A DNA stretch of 64,000 bases, from NCBI RefSeq assembly GCF_038595055.1, contig NZ_CP152002.1:1160501-1224500 (forward strand). Reading direction: 5' to 3'. Below, piece after piece: positions 16,875 to 27,163 of the stretch. The notes beneath the pieces are model-generated. The model was not told the DNA's origin. It worked only from the letters and a program-made list of their open reading frames with translations, and searched no databases. The stretch comes from Paenibacillus sp. FSL R7-0345 (GTDB lineage Bacteria; Bacillota; Bacilli; Paenibacillales; Paenibacillaceae). The translations under genes were made by a program, and so were the position numbers. Each line of letters starts with the position of its first letter. Within the stretch, counting starts at the first letter, position 1.

Positions 16875-18434
16875 ATGATGATTATTCCGGTAAAAAAACG
16901 TATTCAGATTTTTGACACGACACTGCGCGACGGCGAGCAGGCACCTGGAGCGAGCCTGACCCCTGAGCAAAAGATTGTTCTGGCCCACAAGCTTGCCGGG
17001 CTGGGAGTGGATGTACTGGAGCCTGGCTTTCCCGTTTCAAGCCCCGGTGATTTTGCCGCTGTAGAGACCATTTCACGCAAGGTGCAGGGCGTAGAAATCT
17101 GCGGCTTTGCCCGCGCGGTCCGCGGGGATATTGATGCGGCTGTCCGGGCGACCCGGGATGCGGCGCGGCGGCGGATTCACCTGTTCATTTCCTCCTCGGA
17201 TATTCACCTGCAGCATCAGCTGCGGAAGAGCCGGCCTGAAGTGGTTGCGGCGGCACGCGAGATGACAGCTTACGCCCGGCAGTTCTGCGATGTGGTGGAG
17301 TTCACCGCGATGGACGCGGCCCGGACGGGAATCGATGATCTGATTGAAATGGTTGAAGCGGTCATTGAGGAGGGCGCTACTATCATTAACCTGCCGGATA
17401 CAGTCGGCTACGCGCTGCCGCAGGAATACGGCGAGATGTTCCGGCGGGTACGCCTTGGAGCCCGGGGCGGCCAGAATGTAAGCTTCAGCGCCCATTGTCA
17501 CAATGATCTGGGCCTGGCCGTTGCAAACAGCCTGGCCGCGATTGAAGGCGGGGCAACGCAAATCGAAGTAACGGTGAACGGTGTCGGTGAGCGTACCGGA
17601 AACTGTGCTTTGGAGGAGCTGGTTATGGCGCTTGAGACCAGAGGAGATGTGCTTGGTGCGGAGACGGGAATTGTGCTGGATAAGCTGTATGATACCTCAC
17701 GGCTGATCAGCGGGGCAATGCATTTCCCGATCGCCTTCAACAAGCCGGTCGTCGGCCGGAATGCCTTCCAGCATGAATCCGGCATCCATCAGGACGGTCT
17801 GCTGAAGGACCGCAGCACCTATGAGATTATGGACCCAGAACGGCTGGGAATTCCGCGCAGCATGATTATTCTGGGCAAGCACTCCGGCCGGCATGCGCTG
17901 AAGGACCGCGCCGCCAAATACGGCGTTGCCCTGGACGCGGCAGAGCTGGATGCGCTCTACGAATCCTTCAAGGAGAAGGCAGACCGCCAGAAAGCGGTCA
18001 GCGACGACGAGCTGCTGCGCATGGTCAGCAGTACGACGGGACAGCAGGCCCAATTCTATGAGCTGGGCGATGTCCAGGTGCTTGCCGGCAGCGCGCCGCG
18101 CCGGGTGGCGGCAGTTACCGTGCGCAATCTGCAGAGCGGTACGGAGGAAGCCTACACGAGCACAGGCAGCGGTCCGCTGGAAGCAGTCATTTCAGCAATT
18201 GGCCTGGGGATTGCTGAAAGTATCGGCTTCGCCGGCCTTGAGCTGCATTCGCTGGGCAGCGGGGAACAGGCCCAGGCTGAAGCTGCGGTTATGGTGGAAT
18301 GGGGCGGCGACAAGTTCAGAGGCACAGCCATTCATCAGGATATAGTGATGGCGGCCGGGATTGCCTATGTGGCCGCCTGCAATGCGGCGCTGCTCTCCGC
18401 CCGCGTGGAAACAGCCGGGGAGACAGCTGTGTAG
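16875..18434 (+). CDS. leuA: 2-isopropylmalate synthase
   Basis: A 519-residue enzyme condensing acetyl-CoA and 2-oxoisovalerate, the first step of leucine synthesis. The catalytic domain shows FDTTLRDGEQAPGASL (about residues 11-26), the metal-binding HCHNDLGLA and the GERTGNCALEE motif; a C-terminal regulatory domain for leucine feedback follows (about 390-510). AGGAGG precedes ATG 16875 (ATG 16878 is equally spaced). No leuBCD follows, so this is a lone leuA inserted between tsaD and the ABC-F gene when compared with B. subtilis. The two leucine T-boxes support the assignment over homocitrate or citramalate synthase. Confidence 0.92.
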   Translation: MMIIPVKKRIQIFDTTLRDGEQAPGASLTPEQKIVLAHKLAGLGVDVLEPGFPVSSPGDFAAVETISRKVQGVEICGFARAVRGDIDAAVRATRDAARRRIHLFISSSDIHLQHQLRKSRPEVVAAAREMTAYARQFCDVVEFTAMDAARTGIDDLIEMVEAVIEEGATIINLPDTVGYALPQEYGEMFRRVRLGARGGQNVSFSAHCHNDLGLAVANSLAAIEGGATQIEVTVNGVGERTGNCALEELVMALETRGDVLGAETGIVLDKLYDTSRLISGAMHFPIAFNKPVVGRNAFQHESGIHQDGLLKDRSTYEIMDPERLGIPRSMIILGKHSGRHALKDRAAKYGVALDAAELDALYESFKEKADRQKAVSDDELLRMVSSTTGQQAQFYELGDVQVLAGSAPRRVAAVTVRNLQSGTEEAYTSTGSGPLEAVISAIGLGIAESIGFAGLELHSLGSGEQAQAEAAVMVEWGGDKFRGTAIHQDIVMAAGIAYVAACNAALLSARVETAGETAV

Positions 18435-18504
18435 AAGCAATTGCTCACGATAAAGTGTTTTGTCTGAAAAAGTAGAAATTTAGCGAATGCTGGTTTTGTC
18501 AAGC

Positions 18505-18763
18505 TGTGGACAACGTTATCCACATATTCCGCCTTTGTTGTGTAAAAACCGTGTAAAATCAGCAATAACGCCTGTTTCGTGCACCTCTCAGATGTGGAGT
18601 TTTTGGATGTTAGGTTTATGTGGAAAATGTGGATAATGTGGATAATTCGGTGGATAAAAAGTGCTTGACAAATGAAATGCTGATTTTATGCATAAAAAAA
18701 GCCCCCTAAGGGCTTTTTTTATTTGAGGTTATACACGAAAACTGTGGATGAGCATGTGGATAA
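18505..18763. promoter_or_regulatory. Cluster of DnaA-box 9-mers
   Basis: Perfect TTATCCACA sites (either strand) lie at 18516-18524, 18628-18636, 18637-18645 and 18755-18763. One-mismatch sites lie at 18505-18513, 18619-18627, 18649-18657, 18729-18737 and 18743-18751. The three at 18619-18645 are directly adjacent with a 9-base period, and 18505-18524 forms a near-palindrome of two opposed boxes. There is no AT-rich unwinding region or dnaA gene, so it is a binding cluster rather than an origin. Confidence 0.75.
18694..18720. terminator. Bidirectional terminator between leuA and the ABC-F gene
   Basis: Seven A residues, GCCC, a five-base loop, GGGC and seven T residues form a symmetrical hairpin that serves both convergent genes. 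It lies inside the DnaA-box cluster. Confidence 0.8.
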
Positions 18764-18818
18764 CTAATTATGAACAAATCTGGAACAGTTAAAAAATATT
18801 TTTTTAATGCCATTTACA

Positions 18819-20774
18819 TTATTCGTCAGCGAGCTGCTCCCATTCGTCAAACTGCTGGCCAAGCTGCTCTTTCTTCTCCTTCAGATCCTTTTCATGCTGC
18901 TGAAGCGCCATATAATCCTGATAAACCTCAGGTTTTGTCATTTCATTCTCAATGAAGGCAATCTCCTCCTCAAGGCGGGCAATGGTTTCTTCCAGCTCGG
19001 AAATCCGCCGCAGGCGGTTACGCTCTTCCCGTTTAGCCGCTTTGTCCGCTTCAAAAGAGGAGGCGCTGCCTTTGTCGGCAGACGCTGCTTCAGCATCAGC
19101 AATCCGTGCGGCTTTGGCTGCAACCAGCCCGGCTTCCTCCAGGGCAATGGCCTCGAGCTCTTTTTTCTTATCAATATAATCATCGTAGTTGCCGAGATAC
19201 TGGTCAATGCCGCCTGGATGCAGCTCCAGGACACGTTCGGCCATCTTGTTCAGGAAATAACGGTCATGGGAAATGAACAACAGGGTACCTTCAAAATCAA
19301 TCAGCGCCGCCTCAAGCACCTCACGGCTGACCAGGTCCAGATGGTTGGTAGGCTCATCGAGAATGAGCATATTGGCGCCGCGCAGCATCAGCTTGGACAG
19401 CGCCACCCTGGCTTTTTCCCCGCCGCTCAGCGCAGCAATCTTCTTCAGGACATCTTCGCCGCTGAACAGGAAATTGCCGAGAATGGTGCGGATACGTGCT
19501 TCTTCCAGCATCGGATATTCACTCCACAGCTCTTCCAGTACGGTGTTGCGCGGGTTAAGCCGTGTCTGTTCCTGATCGTAATAAGCGATCTTGACCTTGG
19601 CTCCCCAGTTGACGGTTCCGGCGGACGGCTGGCGGGTGCCGGTGAGGCACTGCAGCAGCGTCGATTTACCAATCCCGTTCGGCCCGATCAGTGCAGCTGT
19701 CTCGCCGCGCCGCAGCTCGAAGGAGGCATTGCGGAACAGCGGTGCTGATGCCTCGTTAAAGGATACGGCAACGTCCCGCAACTGCAGGACTTCCTTGCCG
19801 GACATAAAATCAGGCTCGAAGGAGAAGTTGGCCTTTTTGAGATCGCCCATTGGCTTGTCAATACGGTCCATCTTCTCCAGTGCCTTGCGCCGGCTCTGCG
19901 CACGCTTGGTTGTAGAAGCGCGGACGATATTGCGCTGAACGAAATCCTCCATCCGGGAGATTTCATCCTGCTGCTTCTCGTACTGTTTCATGCGGATCTC
20001 GTACTCCGCCGCCTTCAGCTCCATGTAGCGGCTGTAATTACCGGTGTACCGCCGGGACTGGTGGCGTTCAATTTCGACGATCGTTGTGACCAGCCGGTCG
20101 AGGAAATACCGGTCATGGGAAACGACCAGAATACCGCCGGCATAGCCGCGCAGATAATCCTCCAGCCAGGTCAGTGTCTCAATGTCCAGATGGTTCGTTG
20201 GCTCATCCAGCATAAGCAGGTCGGGAGCCTGGAGCAGAATACGGGCGAGTGCCAGCCGTGTCTTCTGTCCGCCGCTAAGTGTGGAGATGGGGGTGTCCGG
20301 CGCAAAATCCCCGAAGCCCATACCATGAAGCACACTGCGGATCCGGGTATTCATTTCATAGCCGCCGTGGTCCTTGAACCAGTCTGAGCGCTTGGCGTAA
20401 CGCTCCAGCAGATCCTCGTAACGCTTCTGATCATCGGCAAGCTTGGGGTCGGCGATGTCCGACTCCATCTGCCGCAGCTCCGCCTCCGCTTCAATTAATG
20501 GGGCAAACACAGCCAGCATTTCCTCCTGAATGGTTTTGTCTGATTGCAGACCGCTGTTCTGGGCCAGGTAGCCGACGGTCGTCTCTTTGGATTTATGAAT
20601 TTGTCCGCTGTCGAAGGACATTTCACCTGCGATAATCTGTAAAAAGGTGGACTTGCCGGCCCCGTTGACACCGACCAGTCCGACCCGTTCCTTCTCATTC
20701 ACCTGCAGGCTGATGCCGTCCAGCACGCTTTGGATACCATATGATTTCGAAATTCCTGTCGCTTGAAGAAGCAT
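18819..20774 (-). CDS. ABC-F family ATPase (YdiF-type)
   Basis: A 651-residue soluble protein with two ABC domains and no membrane segments. The first has Walker A GVNGAGKST and LSGGQKTRLALA; the second has GPNGIGKST and LSGGEKARVALS. Between them is the helical linker (about residues 230-310) and at the C-terminus a long charged coiled coil (about 530-645), as in B. subtilis YdiF and Uup. ABC-F proteins bind the ribosomal E site and rescue or regulate translation, or confer antibiotic resistance; which applies here cannot be told. The gene neighbours tsaD in B. subtilis; here leuA intervenes. Confidence 0.92.
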   Translation of the reverse strand: MLLQATGISKSYGIQSVLDGISLQVNEKERVGLVGVNGAGKSTFLQIIAGEMSFDSGQIHKSKETTVGYLAQNSGLQSDKTIQEEMLAVFAPLIEAEAELRQMESDIADPKLADDQKRYEDLLERYAKRSDWFKDHGGYEMNTRIRSVLHGMGFGDFAPDTPISTLSGGQKTRLALARILLQAPDLLMLDEPTNHLDIETLTWLEDYLRGYAGGILVVSHDRYFLDRLVTTIVEIERHQSRRYTGNYSRYMELKAAEYEIRMKQYEKQQDEISRMEDFVQRNIVRASTTKRAQSRRKALEKMDRIDKPMGDLKKANFSFEPDFMSGKEVLQLRDVAVSFNEASAPLFRNASFELRRGETAALIGPNGIGKSTLLQCLTGTRQPSAGTVNWGAKVKIAYYDQEQTRLNPRNTVLEELWSEYPMLEEARIRTILGNFLFSGEDVLKKIAALSGGEKARVALSKLMLRGANMLILDEPTNHLDLVSREVLEAALIDFEGTLLFISHDRYFLNKMAERVLELHPGGIDQYLGNYDDYIDKKKELEAIALEEAGLVAAKAARIADAEAASADKGSASSFEADKAAKREERNRLRRISELEETIARLEEEIAFIENEMTKPEVYQDYMALQQHEKDLKEKKEQLGQQFDEWEQLADE

Positions 20775-20921
20775 ACTGATTGAACCCTCCGCCCTTGCTT
20801 ATTCGCCCGGGCGCTATGGCCCGGCTGTATATCTTGCTTATACTACAGTTTACATGAAAAGCTTCTGCGGCGCGAGGGGGAGGGTTTCTCCGATTCGCCT
20901 AACAAGGAAAATGATCCAACC

Positions 20922-20951
20922 TTGGCGAACCGGCGAGAAGAGTGGTAAACT
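20922..20951 (+). promoter_or_regulatory. Probable promoter of the 5-FCL/moaC genes
   Basis: TTGGCG and TAAACT with an 18-base spacer, about 50 bases before the start codon. Confidence 0.45.
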
Positions 20952-21002
20952 GAGTTTACAAACGATAATAAGACTGGCAAAAACAAACGGGAGGCGGCTG
21001 CA

Positions 21003-21644
21003 ATGACAGGCCAAAGTGCCCGGCCCGCTGATTGGAAACGGGAGCTGCGTGCAGCGGCTGCCGCTGCACGCAGCATACTGCCGGAGGACCAGAGAGTGCG
21101 GCTGTCTTCTCTGGTCTGCAGGCATGCAGCGGAACGGCTGGCTGGGGAAGATGTGAAGACACTGCTTGCCTATGTCCCTTTCCGTTCGGAGCTGGACAGC
21201 CGTCCGCTGATTGACGGCGCCTGGGCAGCGGGCTGCACTGTACTGCTGCCCCGTGTGATACAAGCCACAGGAATGATGAGCCTGCATCCGGTAAACTCTT
21301 GGAAGGAGCTTGCACCGGGAGCATACGGCATACTGGAGCCTGCAGCTGCTTCCGCAGACAGTGAGGGGCGGCTGCCCCGGCCGGATATTATATTCGTACC
21401 CGGACTGGCCTTTGACCGGCGGGGCGGACGGCTGGGCTACGGACGCGGATATTACGACCGTCTGCGGGCCAGACTGGACGCTGAGGCTCCGCTGCAAGGA
21501 AGGGATCCGTTATGGATTGGTCTGGCTTTCGGCCGGCAGATCGTTGAGGAAGTGCCCATGGATGATCATGACGCTTACATGGACATGGTAATTACGGAAG
21601 ACGGCGTCATGGATTGCCGGAGGGAGAGACAGCATGGAATTTAG
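21003..21644 (+). CDS. 5-formyltetrahydrofolate cyclo-ligase
   Basis: A 213-residue enzyme that converts 5-formyl-THF to 5,10-methenyl-THF with ATP. The substrate region [23 protein letters not shown] (about residues 130-152) is the family signature, and the basic N-terminal helix with R and K fits the phosphate site. In B. subtilis the counterpart (yqgN) lies elsewhere; here it overlaps moaC by 11 bases and is probably translationally coupled to it. Confidence 0.92.
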   Translation: MTGQSARPADWKRELRAAAAAARSILPEDQRVRLSSLVCRHAAERLAGEDVKTLLAYVPFRSELDSRPLIDGAWAAGCTVLLPRVIQATGMMSLHPVNSWKELAPGAYGILEPAAASADSEGRLPRPDIIFVPGLAFDRRGGRLGYGRGYYDRLRARLDAEAPLQGRDPLWIGLAFGRQIVEEVPMDDHDAYMDMVITEDGVMDCRRERQHGI

Positions 21645-22107
21645 CCATTTTAATGAGCAGGGCCGGGCACGGATGGTGGATGTCAGCGATAAGGAGATCA
21701 CCAAGCGGTCAGCATCTGCGAAGAGCAAGGTAATAATGAATCCTGGAACGCTTGAGGCCATCAGGTCCGGAAGAGTCAGCAAAGGGGATGTTCTGGCAGT
21801 TGCGCAGGTAGCCGGAATCATGGCTGCCAAGCAGACATCGGACTGGATTCCCATGTGCCATCCGCTGCCGCTGACCGGAATTGATATCAGCTTCTCGGAT
21901 AACAGCAAAGATGAACTTTATATAGAAGCAACCGTGAAGACGACCGGAAAGACCGGAGTGGAGATGGAGGCGCTGACAGCCGTTTCGGCAGCGGCGCTGA
22001 CTGTCTATGACATGTGCAAGGCGCTGCAGAAGGATATGGTTATCGGACCTACGATGCTTGTCTCCAAGAGCGGCGGAAAGAACGGGGATTACGAGCTGGA
22101 AGCTTAA
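21634..22107 (+). CDS. moaC: Cyclic pyranopterin monophosphate synthase MoaC
   Basis: A 157-residue enzyme of molybdenum cofactor synthesis acting after MoaA. The conserved [20 protein letters not shown] (about residues 73-82) and the [20 protein letters not shown] block with the active-site region KSGG are all present. The length is usual. Neither moaA nor moaE/D is in the window. It is placed as in the B. subtilis ydiF-moaC-rex-tatA order. Confidence 0.95.
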   Translation: MEFSHFNEQGRARMVDVSDKEITKRSASAKSKVIMNPGTLEAIRSGRVSKGDVLAVAQVAGIMAAKQTSDWIPMCHPLPLTGIDISFSDNSKDELYIEATVKTTGKTGVEMEALTAVSAAALTVYDMCKALQKDMVIGPTMLVSKSGGKNGDYELEA

Positions 22108-22184
22108 TCACTGCAAGTGAGAAGTGCGGCAAGGCTGCACACTGCGGCCTTCCTTACATAGAACATTAGAGGGAGGAACAACCT

Positions 22185-22670
22185 ATGGCGTGGAAAACAG
22201 CAATCCTGACGGCAAGTGATAAAGGGTCCAGGGGCGAGCGGGAAGATACGAGCGCCCAGGTTATCCGCGAGCTGGTGGAAGAGGAGCTCGGCGGTGAGAT
22301 TATCGAGGTCAGAATTGTACCCGATGAGCAGGATGAGATTATTGCCGCTCTGATCGAGCTTACCGACTACTTTAAGGCGGATCTTGTACTTACGACAGGC
22401 GGAACCGAACTGGCTATCCGCGATGTCACACCGGAGGCGACCCGGCGGGTAATTGAACGGGAGGTGCCCGGAATGTCTGAAGCGATGAGAAGCATAGTTA
22501 TGCAAAAAAACCGGGCAGTCATGCTTTTCCGCGGCATTTGCGGAATCCGCGGACGGACGCTGATTGTCAATCTGCCGGGCACGCCGAAGGGTGTGCATGA
22601 GAATCTGGCGGCCATCATGGATCAGCTGCCGGAGGCGCTGCTTATGGTAACGGGACAATACCGCCAGTAG
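22185..22670 (+). CDS. Molybdopterin adenylyltransferase-like protein (MogA/MoaB family)
   Basis: A 161-residue MoCF-biosynthesis domain protein; family members adenylylate molybdopterin before metal insertion. The core motif reads TTGGTELAIRDVTPEAT (about residues 66-82), where most homologues have GGTG, so a glycine of the substrate loop is replaced by glutamate (GAA at 22407-22409). The later NLPGTPKGVHENL is conserved. GGGAGG precedes the ATG. It occupies the place of rex in the B. subtilis order. Confidence 0.88.
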   Translation: MAWKTAILTASDKGSRGEREDTSAQVIRELVEEELGGEIIEVRIVPDEQDEIIAALIELTDYFKADLVLTTGGTELAIRDVTPEATRRVIEREVPGMSEAMRSIVMQKNRAVMLFRGICGIRGRTLIVNLPGTPKGVHENLAAIMDQLPEALLMVTGQYRQ

Positions 22671-22716
22671 CTGAGGGTGGCCCCGCCTGTGTACCGTCTA
22701 AACTGCTCTAAAGCTG

Positions 22717-22746
22717 TTGGATGTGTGACATAAGTTATGGTATTAT
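22717..22746 (+). promoter_or_regulatory. Probable promoter of tatA
   Basis: TTGGAT and TATTAT separated by 18 bases, about 54 bases before the tatA start. Confidence 0.5.
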
Positions 22747-22799
22747 TAAGCTGCTGCTTAAGTTATCATGAACGGACAAAGGGCGAGGAGGAAAAGCAA

Positions 22800-23042
22800 A
22801 TGCTGAATGGTATTGGTGCTCCCGGAATTATTTTACTGGTGATCCTGGCGCTGCTGCTTTTTGGCCCGAATAAGCTTCCTGAGCTTGGCCGGGCGGTCGG
22901 ACGCACCTTCCGTGAATTCAAGGACGGGGCGCGTGAAATTATCAATGAGCCGGAACAGGCCAAGCGCAGTGAAGCTCCTGCTCCGCCGGCCCCGCAGACA
23001 TTAGCTGCAGATCTTCCGCAGGACCGGAAGCTGCCGGAATAA
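22800..23042 (+). CDS. tatA: Twin-arginine translocase subunit TatA
   Basis: An 80-residue protein with one N-terminal membrane helix, the FGPNKLPELGR hinge and an amphipathic helix (GRTFREFKDGAREI), followed by a short Pro/Ala tail. It forms the pore-forming oligomer of the Tat system for folded proteins. The start at 22800 follows GAGGAGG; the longer frame from 22737 is not family-like. A terminator separates it from tatC. Confidence 0.94.
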   Translation: MLNGIGAPGIILLVILALLLFGPNKLPELGRAVGRTFREFKDGAREIINEPEQAKRSEAPAPPAPQTLAADLPQDRKLPE

Positions 23043-23056
23043 CAGATTTACCACGC

Positions 23057-23109
23057 GGGGGCGTTTCTCTCAGTCTGCTTCAGACCGGGCGGCGCCCCCT
23101 TTTTTTTTG
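23057..23109 (+). terminator. Terminator between tatA and tatC
   Basis: GGGGGCG (23057-23063) pairs with CGCCCCC (23093-23099) around an inner hairpin (GTCTG with CAGAC), followed by nine T residues. It should lower tatC transcription relative to tatA. Confidence 0.8.
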
Positions 23110-23164
23110 TAACAGGCCGTGTATGGGCCGGAATTCTACATATGTTATTTGGGTGGTGTCAGTC

Positions 23165-23935
23165 ATGTCTCTGGAAGCGGAAGAAATGTCAGTGGTTGAT
23201 CATCTCACCGAGCTGCGCAGAAGAATTATCTATGTGCTGATTGTGTTCACTGCCGGCTTAATCGGTGGATTGTTTGTGGCTAAACCGGTGTACCTGTATC
23301 TGATTAATGCTGATCAGGCCCAGGGCTTTGTACTGCATGCCTTTTCCTTCTGGGACGGCATCGGGATGTATATGAAGATAGCTATGGCTGTCTCGCTGGC
23401 CGTCTCCCTGCCGTTCATTGTGTATCAGCTGTGGGCGTTCATCAGCCCGGGGCTGCGGCAGGAGGAGCGGAGTGCGGCGCTGCGATATGTGCCTTATGTT
23501 GCCGTTTTGTTTATACTCGGCCTCTTATTCGCTTACTACATTGTATTTCCTATGGCTTTGTCCTTTACCATCACGATTACCCGGAGCATGGGGCTGGAGG
23601 AGACGTACGGAATTACCGAGTACTTCAGCTTTATGTTCAGCCTGTGCATTCCGTTGGCGCTGCTGTTTGAGCTGCCGCTGATTGTGATGTTCTTGACCAA
23701 GCTGCGGATTCTGAATCCGCTGCGGCTGCGCCGGATGCGGCGTTATGCTTATTTTGCGCTTGTGTTTATTGCCGTTGTTATTACGCCGCCGGACTTTATC
23801 TCGGATTTTCTCGTTACGATCCCGCTGCTTGTCCTATATGAGTTCAGTGTGTTTCTGTCGGCGCTGGTCTACCGCAGACAGCTGGCAGAGGATGCGGCGC
23901 GGGAGGCGCGTTATGTGAAGCAGGAAGATCACTGA
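23165..23935 (+). CDS. tatC: Twin-arginine translocase subunit TatC
   Basis: A 256-residue membrane protein with six helices that recognises twin-arginine signal peptides. It starts MSLEAEEMSVVDHLTELRRRI, the conserved N-terminal motif, and contains FISPGLRQEER and the late VVITPPDFISD. ATG 23165 is chosen because GGGTGGTG precedes it; the frame is open to 23123. It is encoded just after tatA, together making a minimal TatAC system with no tatB, as in other Firmicutes. Confidence 0.94.
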   Translation: MSLEAEEMSVVDHLTELRRRIIYVLIVFTAGLIGGLFVAKPVYLYLINADQAQGFVLHAFSFWDGIGMYMKIAMAVSLAVSLPFIVYQLWAFISPGLRQEERSAALRYVPYVAVLFILGLLFAYYIVFPMALSFTITITRSMGLEETYGITEYFSFMFSLCIPLALLFELPLIVMFLTKLRILNPLRLRRMRRYAYFALVFIAVVITPPDFISDFLVTIPLLVLYEFSVFLSALVYRRQLAEDAAREARYVKQEDH

Positions 23936-23956
23936 TAGCGTGACGACCGGTTTGGG

Positions 23957-23985
23957 CACCGGGAGGCATATTTTGCCTCCCGGTG
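23957..23985 (+). terminator. Hairpin after tatC
   Basis: A perfect 12-bp stem with a five-base loop lies just after the stop codon. It has no T tract, so it may stabilise the 3' end rather than terminate. Confidence 0.45.
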
Positions 23986-24069
23986 GATAGAATGTATGTG
24001 AGTGTGCGCAAAGACAACCCTGTCAGCCATATTTTTCCGCATTAAGGATCTGATTTTACGTAAAAGGAC

Positions 24070-24098
24070 TTGAAATCCGGCTTCAAGTTGAGTATCAT
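24070..24098 (+). promoter_or_regulatory. Promoter of groESL
   Basis: TTGAAA and TATCAT with a 17-base spacer. The predicted transcription start lies just before the CIRCE element. Confidence 0.65.
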
Positions 24099-24109
24099 AA
24101 AAATTGTTG

Positions 24110-24136
24110 TTAGCACTGAAGCAGGTTGAGTGCTAA
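24110..24136. promoter_or_regulatory. CIRCE operator (HrcA binding site)
   Basis: TTAGCACTG, nine bases, GAGTGCTAA: the consensus inverted repeat with a single change at the last base of the left arm (C to G). It lies over the expected transcription start of groESL, so HrcA should repress the operon until heat shock. Confidence 0.93.
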
Positions 24137-24274
24137 CGTTGCCGGAGCATACGGAATTGGCAGGCAAAAGCTTCGTCAAACGATTGTTGTTCCGGCCGGG
24201 TGAATCGCGTATTCTCCGGTATTCCAATTTTGTTTTCAAGCTAAACCACATAATTTCAAAGGAGGCTATTTTTC

Positions 24275-24556
24275 ATGATCAGACCATTAGGTGAACGCGT
24301 ATTGGTAGAAGCAAGCGAGCAACAGGAAACCACTTCTTTCGGTATCGTGCTTCCGGACTCTTCCAAAGAGAAACCGCAGGAAGGCAAAATTATCGCAGTA
24401 GGTAGCGGAGCTCTGAAAGACGGAGTGCGTGTACCGCTGGAAGTTAAAGAAGGCGACCGCGTGATCTTCTCGAAATATGCCGGAACCGAAATCAAATACG
24501 AAGGCAAAGAATATTTGATTATGAAAGAAAGCGACATTCACGCGATTCTTGACTAA
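24275..24556 (+). CDS. groES: Co-chaperonin GroES
   Basis: A 93-residue protein beginning [12 protein letters not shown], with a mobile loop ([17 protein letters not shown]) and the C-terminal [13 protein letters not shown]. It caps the GroEL barrel. AAGGAGG precedes the ATG. The roof residues and length are those of Bacillus GroES. It is the first gene of the CIRCE-controlled operon, 141 bases before groEL. Confidence 0.97.
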   Translation: MIRPLGERVLVEASEQQETTSFGIVLPDSSKEKPQEGKIIAVGSGALKDGVRVPLEVKEGDRVIFSKYAGTEIKYEGKEYLIMKESDIHAILD

Positions 24557-24667
24557 GCAGAGTGTTTATAAGGATAGCGGTAAATATACTTAAGTTTTAG
24601 CGCACGTAACACAAAGCAGGTATATGCTTTCGAAGCTAGTTTGTTCGATGCATATTCCCAGAAGTAA

Positions 24668-26329
<1,662 letters not shown>

Positions 26330-26342
26330 GACGATTTACCCG

Positions 26343-26384
26343 AAACCTTGAGAGGCCTGTTTACAGGCTTCTCAAGGTTTTTTT
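26343..26384 (+). terminator. Terminator of groESL
   Basis: A long stem (26343-26360 with 26363-26380, one bulge) followed by a run of seven T. Confidence 0.9.
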
Positions 26385-26414
26385 GTTTTAAGCGCAGCCT
26401 GAGTTGGGAAAATC

Positions 26415-26610
26415 TATCTAAGTGGAAAAACGCTATCTAATTCCCCGGTGAACCCCGTTCCCGGGAAACTAAGTGGAAAAGTGCTACTTGATTTTCCCGA
26501 AATCGCTCCAGAAGCGGTAGACCGTCCGAAATAGATGACGTTTATCCAACTAGTTGTCTTAAATGTCGGGAAATAGTTAAACTAAGTGCCGAAAATCCAA
26601 CTAATTTAGC
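26415..26610. repeat. Four copies of an AACTAAGTGGAAAAACG-type element
   Basis: Related 27-30-base units lie at about 26417-26442 (+), 26467-26493 (+), 26529-26556 (reverse) and 26580-26609 (+, diverged). The same element recurs at 63190-63325. Between units sits a G/C palindrome (CCCGTTCCCGGG). No open frame is supported here. Confidence 0.7.
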
Positions 26611-26686
26611 AGGCTGAGATGATCGCTGTTAACTAATTATAATAATGAAGCCGAAGTCTGCCCTGCCCCGCCCCGCACAAAAAGCT

Positions 26687-26730
26687 AAGCCTTTCGCAGT
26701 CCATCTGGACATGCGGGAGGCTTTATTTTA
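26687..26730 (+). terminator. Terminator-like hairpin before the holin-like cassette
   Basis: AAGCCT (26687-26692) pairs with AGGCTT (26718-26723), with an inner stem GTCCA/TGGAC, then TTATTTTATTT. No gene precedes it directly, so it may be a left-over of a lost gene. Confidence 0.5.
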
Positions 26731-26783
26731 TTTCTGCTGGATTACCCAAACCATTCTAGCAATGAAAGAATAGAGTATAGCAG

Positions 26784-26811
26784 TTGATCCTGCGGCAGTA
26801 GCTCCTATAGT
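26784..26811 (+). promoter_or_regulatory. Possible promoter of the holin-like cassette
   Basis: TTGATC and TATAGT with a 16-base spacer, about 85 bases before the first start codon. Confidence 0.4.
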
Positions 26812-26896
26812 TCGCGGCCTCGGGATGGACAGGTTCACCCGGTTACAAACTACCCTGACCACAGGAAATCAGACCACAATAAACGGGGTGATATGG

Positions 26897-27163
26897 ATGG
26901 ATTTTACTGCATTGACTGAACTGTTCGCTAATAATAACGGCTCAGTCGTGCTAAATGTCCTTTTATCGGTTGCTCTAATCTGGGCTATCAGGCAGATCGC
27001 CGGCAAAGAGAAGGTCATTCAGAATTACCAGAAACGGGATGAGGAGAATGAGAAGCAGCTGAACGAGTATAACCGTTCTTTGGTCAAGCTTTTAATTGAA
27101 CGGGAGACCCGGGAGCGGGAGAAATCCGATAAAACCAATAGTGAGGAGGTCGTCAACAAGTGA
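26897..27163 (+). CDS. Small holin-like membrane protein (BhlA/UviB-like layout)
   Basis: An 88-residue protein with a single membrane segment near the N-terminus (about residues 16-35) followed by a highly charged coiled coil (about 38-80). This is the layout of BhlA/UviB-type holin-like proteins, though I cannot show homology. ATG 26897 is preceded by GGGGTGA; the frame extends upstream to 26825 without a binding site. It overlaps the next gene by 4 bases. No endolysin is nearby, so a lytic role is unproven. Confidence 0.5.
   Translation: MDFTALTELFANNNGSVVLNVLLSVALIWAIRQIAGKEKVIQNYQKRDEENEKQLNEYNRSLVKLLIERETREREKSDKTNSEEVVNK

Noticed and set aside
18505-18763. Chromosomal or plasmid replication origin
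   Set aside because: No dnaA, dnaN or rep gene and no AT-rich unwinding region are present; a titration or regulatory cluster fits better.
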